From Epiperipatus broadwayi (Eukaryota > Onychophora > Udeonychophora > Euonychophora > Peripatidae), in contig JAQFVV010012402.1 in NCBI GenBank assembly GCA_028023455.1, forward strand, positions 13,820,483-13,884,482: DNA of 64,000 nucleotides. Reading direction: 5' to 3'. The notes below the pieces were generated by a model, which saw only the letters and a list, made by a program, of their open reading frames with translations, did no database searches and had not been told where the DNA came from. The translations under genes were made by a program, and so were the position numbers. The first letter of the stretch is position 1, and the number at the start of each line of letters is the position of its first letter. Positions 11,460 to 21,995 of this stretch are shown here, one piece after another.

Positions 11460-13257
11460 ACAGCATATATGTGTATACGTGTAAACGCGTGCACGCACGC
11501 ATTTATTATTTAATATCCATCTATAAAATGCGAGCTGGCGACGTAAAAGGCTACAATAAATAATATTTTACTATTTTCTATGCTCCAAAAAAAAAAATAA
11601 TAATAATGATTATTGCTGTAATTATAATATCATTTTCTTAGAGACTTCCCCCCCCCCCCGACTATAATATTCTTTTTTTGTTTGTTTAACACTACTCACA
11701 AATTCACATATATACACTTTAATAAATGATTTTTTATATTGTAATTATGGCGTCATTATTAAAACTATTTTAAATTTCATCAAACTAAATTTTCAGCAGC
11801 AATGAATATTATTTTTTCAGAAACTTTTATTTTTGTCACAAACTCTGAAAATAATAAAAACAACTCGAACTTTTATTCCAGTTTGCGTAGTGGATGCCAG
11901 TAACTAAACACGGAAATATTTATAACTTTAAGGTCACCGTGACATTGAAAGTTAAACTTATAACACTAGCGGAAAAAATTTCTCAATATGGCGACTTGTT
12001 ACGAAATTAGTTAAAGGAGTGAAACACGTCTGAATATTTTATCGACTGTATACATATAAGTTACCAGATAAATTTTAAATGAATGGTTATAATAACTTTA
12101 GGTTATTGTGTAGAAAATGATTTTAAAAATAGATATTAATATTCGAACCAGAACCGGTTACTTTGCTAACCCCATCTCATTAAACTATCGACATGTATTT
12201 TTAGCTGACCGTGATTTTAATTTAGACTACGCCAGCTTTTTGGGATTTTTAATGTCTACTTTAATTTTCAATCGTCACTTAAAAGAAAACAAAAAAAAAA
12301 AAAAGTATTTTTGTTTTACTGTCTAATTTATCCGGCAAAAAAAAAAAAAAGTTTGTCACCTTTAATTTCTAATTTAAATTAGTCAAATAATTTTTGTTTT
12401 ATTTTTAATGATAAATCAGACCAACTGTTGCTTATTTATTACATATTGCATAAATAAATGACTTTTTGCTAAACTCAAAATTAAATAAATCTATTAACAT
12501 GATCATTGAAGCGCTGCGCTAGTTAAATATTTTGAGTGATTTTATTCGAAAAAGAATGCCATACAAAAGGAAGCTTTACCGTATAATTTTAATAATGGCT
12601 CCTGTAATTCACAATTATATATTTTATGGTATAAATTTCTAAGATTTGTCAAAAATAAAGTATTTTTTTAATTCTAAATTATTTTTATAAAAATTGTTAA
12701 AAGAGGGGGGAAGGGTATAAACGCATTTACAATCAATTAACATACAATAATAATATTTGAATTCAGTAATAAAAACAGGTGTACTGAATTATGCGATTGG
12801 TTAAGTGATTTATTAAAAGCCAGACAACTGGGTGCATTTTGTTTTTATTAGATCACCTTTTTGTTAAAAAAAAAAAAAAGCGCTTCAACGTCGAAGTAGA
12901 CTTTGTAATTACTGCCGTTTTGTTTCGCCAATAATGTAATTCTTATGCTAATGTAAATAACCGATGAAATGTTTACTTCGCCGATTGATTGCGTTTTATA
13001 TTTAGCTACAAAATGAGGTCAGAGTACACGTCACAGAACTCTCCTCTCCCCTCCCTCCCCTCTCTTGTCGCAAGTGGTCAAGAAGTATAATAGTGACTCA
13101 GTATTGCGAAAGAGGCGGTCATTCGGCCAGACCGTCTCTCACTTCAGTTATTTTATGGTTTACAATTGATCACTCTAAGAATTTCTTTTATTTATATGTA
13201 TGCTCATTTTACTTTTGGGTTGTACTGGGGGAAAAAAAATAAATTTCCCTATGCTTG
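11460..13257 (+). promoter_or_regulatory. CpG-retaining upstream domain and candidate promoter of the bZIP gene
   Basis: CpG is rare across most of the window but common here: alternating CG steps at 11470-11500, GCGAGCTGGCGACG near 11530, and many CGs between 12885 and 13140. A nuclear-receptor-like inverted repeat AGGTCA-CCG-TGACAT lies at 11931-11945 and an AGGTCA half-site near 13016. A C/T-rich tract (13041-13068) comes before TATAATAG (about 13086) and two initiator-like TCAGT motifs (about 13097 and 13145). I infer that transcription starts between about 13090 and 13150; the exact start cannot be fixed from sequence. Confidence 0.5.
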
Positions 13258-13259
13258 AG
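13100..13259 (+). other. Probable 5' untranslated exon of the bZIP gene
   Basis: This segment ends in TTGAG followed by GTATGT (13260-13265), a strong consensus 5' splice site. A matching acceptor, a T-rich run ending TTTATTTTAG, lies at 13648-13657, directly before AATG of the bZIP reading frame. The implied intron (13260-13657, 398 bp) is AT-rich. An in-exon ATG (ATGCTTGAG) would be out of frame after splicing, with a quick stop, so this exon is taken as non-coding or as carrying a tiny upstream frame. The left boundary is approximate. Confidence 0.5.
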
Positions 13260-13658
13260 GTATGTATATATATTTATTATTTTATTATAAAACAAGATAT
13301 TTTAAAAAGTTAAAAGGTAATTAAAGCAATGTCATTTTTTATTGAGAATAAAAAAATATTTTTAAGATTTACTGTTATAACTTATATGCAGTAAAATATT
13401 GTAAATAATTTACATAAAATGTTAATTATTGATACTCTTTTAATAACAAAACAATAATTATCATCCATAATTTAAAAGGTATTCAAGTGTAGAACGTAAT
13501 TCCTTAGCTATCTTAGTTAACAACTTTATGACAGTTTTTATTTATTATTACTAAAATTGTAAAAATAAGTTGTTTTAATCGTTTATAAAATAAACATGGT
13601 GGATTCTGTAAATAATAATAACTCTACTAGTAATTATTATTTTGAAATTTATTTTAGA

Positions 13659-14354
13659 ATGTCCTCTTGCGATGAAGTAATCGATTATTCTTTGAAAAAG
13701 AGTCAAGTCGAGACTTTCTCCCAGAATTCACCGCCCTATGAACATGAAAGTAGTAGTGTCTCCCGTGAAGGCGTTAAAAGCCCGGAAGTTTATGAACTAC
13801 AGAGAGAAGAGGAATGTATCAGCCCAATCAATTTGACTATAAAAAATTCAGGGAAATCGTTTCATCAAAAAAGTCCAAAACCATTAGGTTCAGCTTGTAA
13901 TGTTACTAATGTTCCACCTACCACTACCCAAACGCCCGAAAATTCATTTATTCCATATGATTACATGGGAGTATATGGAACACCGCCATTGACTGTGTCT
14001 CCGTGGCTGAACTTGGTAGCACGAAGGAGACGTGGTTCTTCTACATCGCACACTAACTCTATGGAAAATAGTTTATCTCACAAACGTATAAAGCCCGTGC
14101 CAGAGGAACAAAAAGATGAAGCTTATTGGGAACGAAGAAGAAAAAATAATGAAGCTGCGAAAAAATCGAGGGACGCTCGTAGAGCCAAAGAAGATCAGGT
14201 AGCTCTTAGAGCCGCATTTTTAGAACAAGAAAATTTACAACTTCGAGCTCAACTTGCGGTTTTAAAAAACGAAGCTACAAAACTTCAGCAGTTACTTTTG
14301 CAAAGATCTAAATTGTGTGAAACAGCTGTAAACTCCGCTATTCAATCAAAATAA
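13659..14354 (+). CDS. bZIP transcription factor, PAR / Giant / CES-2-like
   Basis: This codes for a nuclear DNA-binding transcription factor of the C/EBP-related PAR, E4BP4, Giant and CES-2 group, which bind TTAYGTAA-type sites as dimers. The product is 231 residues from the Met at 13659; the frame stays open upstream to a Met at 13596 (252 residues). I prefer the later start because a splice acceptor (AG at 13656-13657) lies two bases before it. In the 252-residue numbering the basic region is about 174-200, with the signature N184-x-x-A187-A188-x-x-S191-R192 and the flanking [13 protein letters not shown] and [11 protein letters not shown] leucine zipper follows, with V202, L209, L216, L223 and L230 at exact seven-residue spacing. 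The N-terminal half is Ser/Pro-rich and low in domains; it holds a short PINLT-type motif (about 77-81) resembling CtBP-binding PxDLS sites, and an Arg-rich patch (143-146). The bZIP sits at the C-terminus as usual for the group. The frame is intact, has higher GC than its surroundings, and is the only convincing gene here. Orthology to a single named gene cannot be settled from sequence alone. Confidence 0.93.
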   Translation: MSSCDEVIDYSLKKSQVETFSQNSPPYEHESSSVSREGVKSPEVYELQREEECISPINLTIKNSGKSFHQKSPKPLGSACNVTNVPPTTTQTPENSFIPYDYMGVYGTPPLTVSPWLNLVARRRRGSSTSHTNSMENSLSHKRIKPVPEEQKDEAYWERRRKNNEAAKKSRDARRAKEDQVALRAAFLEQENLQLRAQLAVLKNEATKLQQLLLQRSKLCETAVNSAIQSK

Positions 14355-14670
14355 AAAGACTTAAATTATCAATGGATATTTTTAATTGAAGATGGAACTT
14401 TATCGTTAAAGTTCATTTCAGCGCACATTGTTATAACTGTGATTAAGATTTATATATATAGAATATTAAGATTTGGATTGCCTTTTAAAAATATTTAAAA
14501 AGTCATATTAATATTTTTTATAATTATTAAAACAGCTATCATAAGACATATATATACACGCATTTTCAAGGCTAATGGAAGGAGGTTTGTTGAACCCTAG
14601 CAAGAGTTTTTTTATGGGCTTCCAAGTTATAATATATAATTAAAATGCAAATAAAATTGTTAATTTTGTA
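14355..14670 (+). other. Probable 3' untranslated region of the bZIP gene
   Basis: The stop codon TAA is followed by AT-rich DNA. AATAAA hexamers occur at about 14650 (within GCAAATAAAATTG) and again near 15176. The first is a likely polyadenylation signal, but the true transcript end cannot be placed. Confidence 0.45.
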
Positions 14671-16534
14671 CATTACAAATTATGAAAATAGTTTTGTGGC
14701 AAGTTGTTTAGAATCAGGGTATAAGTAATGTATAGACTGTCCCTCCTAAATCAGAAGAAAGTGCACAGTGTGTATAGAGTTTCAACGTCGGATACCAGCA
14801 ACTTTGCAGTTTATCTCAGAAGAATAAGGAACAGATACTGCAGGATCTTTTTAAATTTAATACACACACATGTACAAAAGTTCTTAAAATTTTAGAATAA
14901 TCAAATTGGGAGTTAACAAAGTTAGTATCCAGTTAGAATATCACCAAGTAAGCTTTAAAAGCATACACTTATTGCCTTTCAAAAGTGAATACGTTCTTAC
15001 TTCATGAAACTCACCATCTTCTGTTGGCCTGTATGTATATAAATATGTAATTGATGTAAATGTCTGTAAAAGTTTTCAGGTAAAAACTTTAATCTTTGTA
15101 AGTATATACATATATCAGAAGTAATGTAAATAGTGTCTATAAAAGTTGAATGCAGGAACACAAAAAACTTGTGAAAATAAACATTTAATAACCAGCTATG
15201 TGTACATAGAACAACAAATATTTTTATGGGCAAAATTCAAACATAACATGCATTTGAAAAGTGGTGAATCATTCTAGGTAGAAAGAAACAATGTTAATTA
15301 TTACTACACATGTAAAGAATATGCTAGGTTTAATTATGCATTCCAGTTTCAATCCATACTCAAAATGAGAATTAAAGATATTTTATTTACAAAAAAAAAA
15401 TATTTTTTAAATGCAAAATTATGAAACTGCTCAATTCTAACATGTTTAAATCTATTTTGCCCCATGCAGCAGTAAGAAATATAGACTCAAAAGCTAAAGG
15501 TTTCTATATAGATTCCAGTTAAAGGAAAACGTAATGTGAACAAATGAATGAAACTACTGTTTTTAATCTGTAATTAATACACTTATTATTACTACTACTA
15601 TTAGTATTCTAAAAAATGTGGCCATGAAACTTGAATGTGAATAATTTAGCAAATTCTCTTTTTGTAGGTATAAATTTCTTAAGTTTTTTGCAGAAGACAG
15701 GTTTAACAATCAAGATAATGGAGAACTATGTTCAAGCAAAAATAGTTTCTTCTTCCATTAATAGATTTTATACTAATGTCATATTTAGAGTATATATCAA
15801 AGTTTTAATTTTGCCTTACGTATAATAACAACATTCCACTCTTTTTACACTTGAATATTTGAATTTTCGAAAACTTTATTCTTGCATAACATTTTTAAAA
15901 TTAATAATTATGAATTCTATGCATTTTCCTAATGCTAAGTAGCAGTGATAATAGATTTCAATATAGTATTATTCTTTAGGCTTCAGAACTGTCTTCTAGC
16001 AGAGAATACATGACATTATTCCAGTTATTTGTAAGCATTCCCTATTTATATGATAAAAGTGAAGTAATTCAATTAAATAAGCAAGTGGATACGATCTCTG
16101 CTTTAGAAGGAATTCTAGAGGGGCAATGTGATACTTTGTTTTGAAGTACTGTAAACAATTAAATATTTTATTCTTAAATAAAATTTAATATTAACTATAC
16201 CAGCATTTCTCAGCCTTTGGGTCATGCCAAAATTTTTATGAGTCACAAAGTGATAGAAAAGTTATATAAGCCTAGGAAAATTCCAATATGCATCAAGTTA
16301 TATACAGACATTTGTTAAAAGTAAATGAATAATTTATTATTGTTTGGGTAATATGTGGGTCAAATTTCTTCAAAAAATGGAAAGCAAATAATTCAAAAAA
16401 GAAAAATTGATTGAATTATCAATAGACAAAAGTTTGGAAACAATTTTTAAAGATAACCAAAATATCTAAATTTTGTTTACAAAATTCAAGATGGATGTTG
16501 AAATTTGAGTGAAAAAGCAATAACTTAAATAGTA
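14671..16534. other. AT-rich non-coding stretch 3' of the bZIP gene
   Basis: No second gene is visible. Parts may belong to a longer bZIP 3'UTR. Frames at 14997-15233 (-) and 15631-15825 (+) show no domain and look like chance. Confidence 0.5.
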
Positions 16535-16548
16535 GAAAATGGATTTTT

Positions 16549-16642
16549 TTTTTTCACATGTCAAATGCATTAACTGGAAAGCGAACCCGGGCCAACTGCT
16601 TGGAAGGCAGCTATGCTAGCCACTAGGTCACCAACGCTTGAC
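16549..16642 (-). repeat. tRNA-Gly-like SINE with 14-bp target-site duplication
   Basis: Reverse-complemented, this reads GCGTTGGTGACCTAGTGGCT, then AGCATAGCTGCCTTCCAAGC, then AGTTGGCCCGGGTTCGCTTT, ending in TTTGACATGTG and an A tail. The body closely follows animal tRNA-Gly(TCC): box A-like TGGTGACCTAGTGG, anticodon-loop region CTTCCAAG, and box B-like GGGTTCGCTTTCC. The acceptor stem and T stem carry changes. GAAAATGGATTTTT flanks both sides (16535-16548 and 16643-16656), so this is a retroposed copy and not a working tRNA gene. Confidence 0.88.
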
Positions 16643-16656
16643 GAAAATGGATTTTT

Positions 16657-17335
16657 AATAATTTTTTACAAAAAAATTTCAAAACCAACTTGACAAAATT
16701 TCTGCAATGACAGCAGCATTAAATAATTCCATCAAAATAAGAATTTTGTTGATTATTTTATCCCTCTTCCTCCTCCAAAGAGATTGAAATAAATATAATT
16801 TAAAATTTTTTTAATGATTCTTATTTTTTGAAATGGTCAGTTTTGCCTTATGAATATAATTGATTTGAAAAAATATTAGCACAGTTGCTAACTGTATCCT
16901 TTTATTATAATTAGTTCTATTTTGTTAAAAATTGTGAAATATAACAAATTTTATACTTGAATCATAGTACCAGTACAAACAAATTTGTTGGGTTATAGTT
17001 TAAAAAGGTTGAGAAATACTATTGTAAACAGTATAAAATGTGGTATATCTTTAAAAAAGCCCGCTGATAACTTTCATGGTTGAAATGTTTTATAATTATA
17101 GCATAAACAGTATAATAAATTTTTTTATTTTATTTCATGATCCAAGCTAAATCAAAATTATCTTTGATCTACTCAGGATAAATGTGTGTACATGTTGCCT
17201 GTATAACAATATATATAAAAACTTCTTTATATATATAAAAAATACTAATTGCAGAAATGTGAATCATTCAAATTCTGCAACAGAGATGTGATTCATTATT
17301 ACTAATGCTGCAATAATCATTTTTTGATTAATATA
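16657..17335. other. AT-rich non-coding stretch
   Basis: No gene or repeat family is recognised. A TATA-rich palindromic patch lies at about 17205-17240. Confidence 0.5.
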
Positions 17336-17575
17336 AGCTATTGCAGAATACCATATAATACTAAATTGTCCGAGCATTTTACTACTGTTACACAATGCTT
17401 TATTTACCACCCTTTCTTACAGTTTCAATTGCACCAGCAATCTTCTTCAGAACTTTATAGCTCCTAACGTCAACTGTTACAACCAAAAAGTGCTTGGACA
17501 ATTTAGTATTATATGGTATACATTTGGCAATGCAATAAGAAAGAGTAGTTATTATACTATTGCAGAATAGTTTGA
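17336..17575. repeat. Inverted repeat with family H3 hammerhead-like core
   Basis: CCATATAATACTAAATTGTC with flanking bases (from 17350) is repeated inverted at 17494-17518; TATTGCAGAATA also appears on both sides (17340 and 17559). On the minus strand 17453-17422 carries GTTCTGAAGA, then AGATTGC/GCAATT with loop TGGT, then GAAACTGT, the family H3 core described at 45407-45496. The remainder of the unit is decayed. Confidence 0.6.
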
Positions 17576-18259
17576 ATAATGTAATAACCTACAAATATAT
17601 GATATAAAGCACTGAAGTTCCTTCTATTTAGCTATAAATTTAAAATTAAGATATGTAATTGCTATTTATCAAAAAAAAATCAACAAAAGGAACATAGATT
17701 TTAGTTTTCAGAAAATTTTTTAGTTGCCTTCTCTCTCTTTTCACAATATTATTAAATGCAATTTAGAAACCTAGAGAATCATGTTTTTCACACATTTTAA
17801 ATATTTTGGGGAGAGGCATCTGAAAAGAAATGAAACTACGCTGTTATTCTGTGTCTCATTTCATTGTTTACTTTTTCAATGACCTGCTATTATAATATAT
17901 TTAATGAATTTTATTTTCATATTTAGATAGAGGACAAATCATTGCTCTTTATTGTATATTTGTGAGTTTAATTACTACTCATTGTAATAAAATTGTAAGT
18001 GGTTAAAATAAAATAATCATAATTCAGAATGAATAATGTCATTGATTTAAAATCTGATTGTAATTTGAGTGAAATTTTAACATGTAACAGATTGTCTTAA
18101 TCATTATGTAAGATATAGACAACAATAATTGTAGAATGCCAACTTACTGTTTTTTTTTTCATGGTATGATAATGGTTAATATAAATAATATTTAGTCTTA
18201 ATCATTATGTTATTGCAAACGAATATTTGTATAAGCACAGGGTATATTTATATGTTTTA
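17576..18259. other. AT-rich non-coding stretch
   Basis: No recognisable feature. Confidence 0.5.
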
Positions 18260-18342
18260 AATAATGAGCATTGCCAGCTTTGTGATAAATGCTTAGCCAG
18301 AGAAAGCATTTAAAATATCTCTGTCAGGAACCCCCCCCCCCC

Positions 18343-18386
18343 GATCTCTGACCATGGTTTTGTGTTTTGGCACTCTTCAGAGAGAT
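18343..18386 (-). ncRNA. Hammerhead ribozyme motif, family H5, left arm
   Basis: Minus strand: ATCTCT, core CTGAAGA (18380-18374), stem II GTGC-CAAA-ACAC with one C-A mismatch, AAAA in place of GAAA, stem III CCATGG, triplet GTC, then AGAGAT. Stem I is six perfect pairs (ATCTCT with AGAGAT). Including the flanking A and U, stem III is the palindrome ACCATGGT. Both defects (GCAC to ACAC, CGAAA to CAAAA) fit CpG decay seen against the right arm. Confidence 0.65.
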
Positions 18387-18581
18387 TCTAGATATCTTTA
18401 GACACTAGATCTAAAAATATCAACCCAAAATCAACATTTATCTAAAAGTTATCTACTGAGTGGAAAATCTGCAATTTTCAGACACCTACATGTCTTCAAA
18501 CCCACTCAATAGATAACTTTTAGATAAATGCTGGCTTTGGGTTGGTATTTTTAGATCTAGTGTCTGAAGCTACCCTAGTGC

Positions 18582-18621
18582 CTCTCTGAGGAGTGCCAAA
18601 GCACGAAACCATTGTCAGAGA
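18582..18621 (+). ncRNA. Hammerhead ribozyme motif, family H5, intact-looking copy
   Basis: Core CTGAGGA at 18586-18592; stem II GTGC-CAAA-GCAC (18593-18604), four perfect pairs; GAAA at 18605-18608; stem III sequence CCATTG (18609-18614); U16.1 and C17 at 18615-18616, giving the classic GTC triplet. Stem I pairs CTCT (18582-18585) with AGAG (18617-18620), and beyond an internal loop CCTA (18573-18576) can pair with TAGG (18624-18627). Every conserved catalytic base is present. The stem III palindrome of the sister arm (CCATGG) has one change here (CCATTG), which would leave one mismatch per half in a dimer. This is the best hammerhead candidate in the window. Confidence 0.78.
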
Positions 18622-18715
18622 TTAGGAGGGGGTTTCCTGACAAAGATATTTTAAATGCTTTCTCTGGCTAAGCATTTATCACAAAGCTTGTTGAGCAATT
18701 GGCAATGCTCATTGT

Positions 18716-20205
18716 TTATATCTTACAAGCTTAAGAGAATTGGGTCATGTGATCTATGATTCTTATTTTGACTATTTATATGTTTTAAAATTTGATCTTA
18801 AAATTATCCCGAATATAAATAATGTACTCTTTTATTGCTTATTTACAAATGTGAGTTTGTAATTATTAGCTCACATTTTGAAGTGGCTATAATACGAAAA
18901 TCAACAATTTTTATGCAAATGTGAAATTCATGCTGGAAAAAAAAATGAATCATGTATTTAGAAAGCATATACCGTGATCTCTAAACTGACAAAAATTTAA
19001 TTTCAAACCTTTAACTCTATAACAGATACTTATAATAGAAATGATAGTGAAGGAAAGTATTTTCAAATCCATTATTTTTTAAAATGTGTCACAGAAAAAA
19101 GTAGTAATTTGACATTTTTTAATGTATAAAGCATTAATTAATGGCTGTCAATCCACTTTTTTCAATGTGAAGACAATTTTTATATTTTGTATTTTTATTC
19201 TTTTAAATGTCCTTATTTCAGAATTTTAGGTGGATTTTTTTAAATTTCACATATGCCTCTGTCCCCTTAAATGCATAATCCCAATCACAAATTGCTTGGA
19301 ACATCATAAAATAGCATCAATGGCATTGCAAATTTTCTGTCTCATCAGCCGCAACTATATTTTTTAATACAGCACCGATAGGAAATTAATATTGTCTTCA
19401 TAAATTATTGCCTTTATAATTTACTTCCAAGCATGATAAATCATGCATTCACAAAGCATATATGATTTAAATTAGTATAACATTGAAAATTAACAGTAGG
19501 AATATTTAATATCAGTTTAACACATTACTGATATTTAACATCTAAAAATATATAATTACATTTTTGAAGCAAAATATGCCACATTTAGCATAAGTGTAAA
19601 ATAGAATCTAAAAACTTACTTCACATGTTGGCTAATGCATTATAAGTAAACATACTTTGTCTTGCTTGGGTTTGCCCAGTTTTCATCAATCACATTTTCT
19701 GTGCTAATGCTATACCATTTTTCAAAATAAACAGGATTTGTAATTTCTTATTAAATGTTATAATACACAGGTTATTTATATTTTGCATTTGCATTATAGT
19801 TGCCTTACTTCAGTTAAAATTGTTAAAATGGAATAAAAGCCCTGCATCACAGTGGTAGAGTGGAAAACTTTTGAATCCACAGTTCATGGACTATGACTCT
19901 ATTTTTGTCACTTCCAATATTTAAATTTCTTGTGAACCCTTAAATAATGAACCATGTGATTCTTTTTATTATTATTAATAGAGATATTTTGTTTAGTATT
20001 ATTTATTGTTATATTACTAACTTAAAGAATAGGCTTTGTGAATGTGGGATGATTATATATTTTTTCATGCTTTGAAATAAATTTTATATTATCACATAAA
20101 AATCCAAACATTGCACTGTTGCAATTGATTGTGATATTTATTAGTTTACTGTTAAAACCAGATTTCTGTAAAGATGTATCTTCTTATACTATGTATATAT
20201 ACACT
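18716..20205. other. AT-rich non-coding stretch
   Basis: No gene is visible. A short GC-richer segment at about 19835-19880 (CCCTGCATCACAGTGGTAGA onward) resembles a decayed tRNA-like SINE head but cannot be assigned. Confidence 0.45.
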
Positions 20206-20534
20206 CAATAAACATCACACGATCACCATTTCTTATGCTTGCTTGTTCTTAACTGTTATTAAAACAGGCAAAACTCTCTATACGTATTGCCACTCAGTGC
20301 AAGCCAGAGTAATCAATGGATTCCAGAAGGCTTGTGCATAAAATCCCCATTTAGATGCAGTCTCTCAGATCCAAGGCTCCTCACTGATGAAGGATGGGGC
20401 TTTTATGCACAAGCCTTCTGGCATCCATTGATTACTCTGACTTGCACTGAGTGGAAATACATATAGAGAGTTTTGCCTGTTTTAATAACAGTTAAGAGCA
20501 AGCATAAGAAATGGTGATCATGTGATGTTTATTG
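20206..20534. mobile_element. Family H2 element pair as an inverted repeat
   Basis: Arms at 20206-20365 and 20393-20534 are inverted copies of the 3' part of the family H2 element (full-length copy at 48231-48497): both outer ends finish with the family end GGTGATC...GTGATGTTTA. The centre retains GATCCAAGGCTCCTCACTGA, the 5' side of the family hammerhead with CTGATGA at 20388-20394, but the rest of the ribozyme is deleted. It is therefore a rearranged, inactive copy. Confidence 0.75.
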
Positions 20535-20734
20535 GCTTTAAACCAATCCTGTCCAATAGGATAGTGGTGACTATAGTTACTAAAGAACCAAAGACACCGA
20601 AATGTATAGGTACTGAATTGAGTTTAGACCTATATGACTATATAGGATGATGAGCTTGGATTGAAAATATTAGTGTTTTCAATTTAAGTCTCATAGTTTT
20701 GTAGTTAATAGAGATAAAAGGTGGCTGTTGGAGG

Positions 20735-20910
20735 GTTGCATTAGATCCTAAGATCTAGGTGCAATGCTCTCAGATCCAAGGCTCCTCACTGACAAAGACT
20801 ACAAGCCAGAAACTAGTCTGTGGATATTGGATGAGTAGACATTAGATTGGGGATTTTATGCACAAGCCTTCTGGCATCCATTGATTACTCTGGCTTATAC
20901 TGAGTTGTAT
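20735..20910 (+). mobile_element. Family H2 element, truncated, with hammerhead core
   Basis: This runs from CCTAAGATCTAGG to a decayed CTTATACTGAGTTG and matches 48255-48420. The hammerhead-like segment is 20783-20824: stem I TCCTCA with TGTGGA (five of six pairs), core CTGACAA (20789-20795; CTGACGA expected), a weak stem II, GAAA at 20809-20812, palindromic ACTAGT, and triplet GTC. CTGACAA is what CpG decay of CTGACGA would give. It lacks both ends and has no target-site duplication. Confidence 0.65.
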
Positions 20911-21560
20911 ATATACACTAATGAAGGTTTTTCTTACATAAGCCCAAGACTATAAATAAAAAAGTTAAAATATTTTTTTCATTATGCTGCATTCATATAA
21001 TATAATAAATGTTTTAATTATAAGAATTATTATTTTTATAATTACATTTATTTAATGTATGTTTATATATAAACGCTATGAAAAACATCCTAGATACATC
21101 ATGTCATTTAGAATTAAATAATAATTCAATTTAGTACAATTAAAATGAAAAAAAAAAATTATTAGCAATAAAATTATTATTATTATTTATTTGCGATTTA
21201 AATGAAAACAAAGGAGAGAGGTCTTCCATTCATAATAATAATAAAAATAAAAAACTTCTTTTCAAACTGAATTACAATTTTACAGTCTAAAACAGGAAGA
21301 AATATCTTTCTAATATTTATTAATTGCAGAATAAATTTATTAGGGTAAAGTTATTTGTTCACACCGTTTTTGTTATTTGAAATACTAATACCAATATGAT
21401 TTTTCAAATATGCTTTTTTTAATTAAAAATTATATGCTTTATAAAAATGTCTTCAATATAGTAACACTCAGTAATTCAAATATGTGATTTAATATACTAA
21501 TATGGGTTTATACTTTTTTTTAACACATGTATAAATTGAATTGTACACAAAAGTTGTGGT
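20911..21560. other. AT-rich non-coding stretch
   Basis: No recognisable feature. Confidence 0.5.
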
Positions 21561-21562
21561 AC

Positions 21563-21700
21563 TTCCTATGTTATTATCATCTATGTTCTTTATTACTTTT
21601 ACAATGCTTTTTTTTACAACATAATTAGTTTCAATTGCCCCAGCAATCTTCTTCAGAACTTCTATTTATATCTCCAAACATTCTCATATACAAAGAATGC
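21563..21700 (-). repeat. Family H3 repeat, single copy with hammerhead-like core
   Basis: The minus strand of 21659-21628 reads GTTCTGAAGA, then AGATTGC-TGGG-GCAATT, then GAAAC. The flank to 21563 (AAGCATTGTA...AAAGTAATAAAGAACATAG on minus) matches the H3 palindrome at 45360-45567. The bases after GAAAC are TAATT and not TGTC, so no cleavage triplet remains. Confidence 0.6.
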
Positions 21701-21897
21701 ACATAAAGTTGTTGTAATTGATAAATATCCAATTATTTACAAAGAGTATTGGGCTGTATGCATGCCTATGATCTGAGAATCTAAATCAGGGCAAGATAAG
21801 TCTTCAAATTTTTTTTTAGGTAACTAATCTAGCTAGATATCTAATATAATAAAAAAATATAATTGCATTGTAATATGATTGTCACTACTAGTGAAGA

Positions 21898-21995
21898 CAA
21901 CATACTTATCATCATCATCATCATCCACCATTATCAATCCACTGCAGGATGAAGGTCTCTCCAAATTCAAGCCATGTCCGATCTTAAACTGGATT
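21898..21995 (-). mobile_element. 3' end of a non-LTR retrotransposon with (GAT)n tail
   Basis: On the minus strand the sequence reads TTGGAGAGACCTTCATCCTG, CAGTGGATTGATAATGG, then a run of GAT trinucleotides. This pattern, a short coding end resembling GEAFVLQWT-type C-termini followed by a GAT/ATG microsatellite tail, is common at the 3' end of RTE/I-like non-LTR retrotransposons of many invertebrates. Only the last 100 bp or so is recognisable, which implies a strongly 5'-truncated insertion. Clade assignment is uncertain. Confidence 0.5.

Larger units (their letters stand above)
18260..18715. mobile_element. Foldback repeat with two hammerhead motifs (family H5)
   Basis: Two arms of about 210 bp (18260-18480 and 18500-18715) are inverted copies meeting near 18490. 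The outer ends read ATGAGCATTGCC and GGCAATGCTCAT. Each arm carries a hammerhead motif pointing away from the centre (18343-18386 on minus, 18582-18621 on plus). A poly-C run (18329-18342) in the left arm matches GAGGGGG in the right arm. The inner sequence (about 18455-18500) resembles 24805-24850, linking this family with the direct repeat pair at 24.6-25.2 kb. Two such units in opposite orientation are the type of arrangement found for PLE terminal repeats. Confidence 0.75.

Noticed and set aside
13411-13420. TTACATAA in the bZIP intron as an autoregulatory D-box
   Set aside because: Matches the family's binding type, but such A/T octamers are expected by chance in this composition, and there is no clustering.
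16549-16642. tRNA-Gly(TCC) gene
   Set aside because: Close to a tRNA but with changed acceptor and T stems, an A tail and a 14-bp target-site duplication; it is a SINE or retroposed copy.
19335-19365. Hammerhead-like CTGATGAGACAGAAAA on the minus strand near 19346
   Set aside because: The gap between core and GAAA is too short for stem II.
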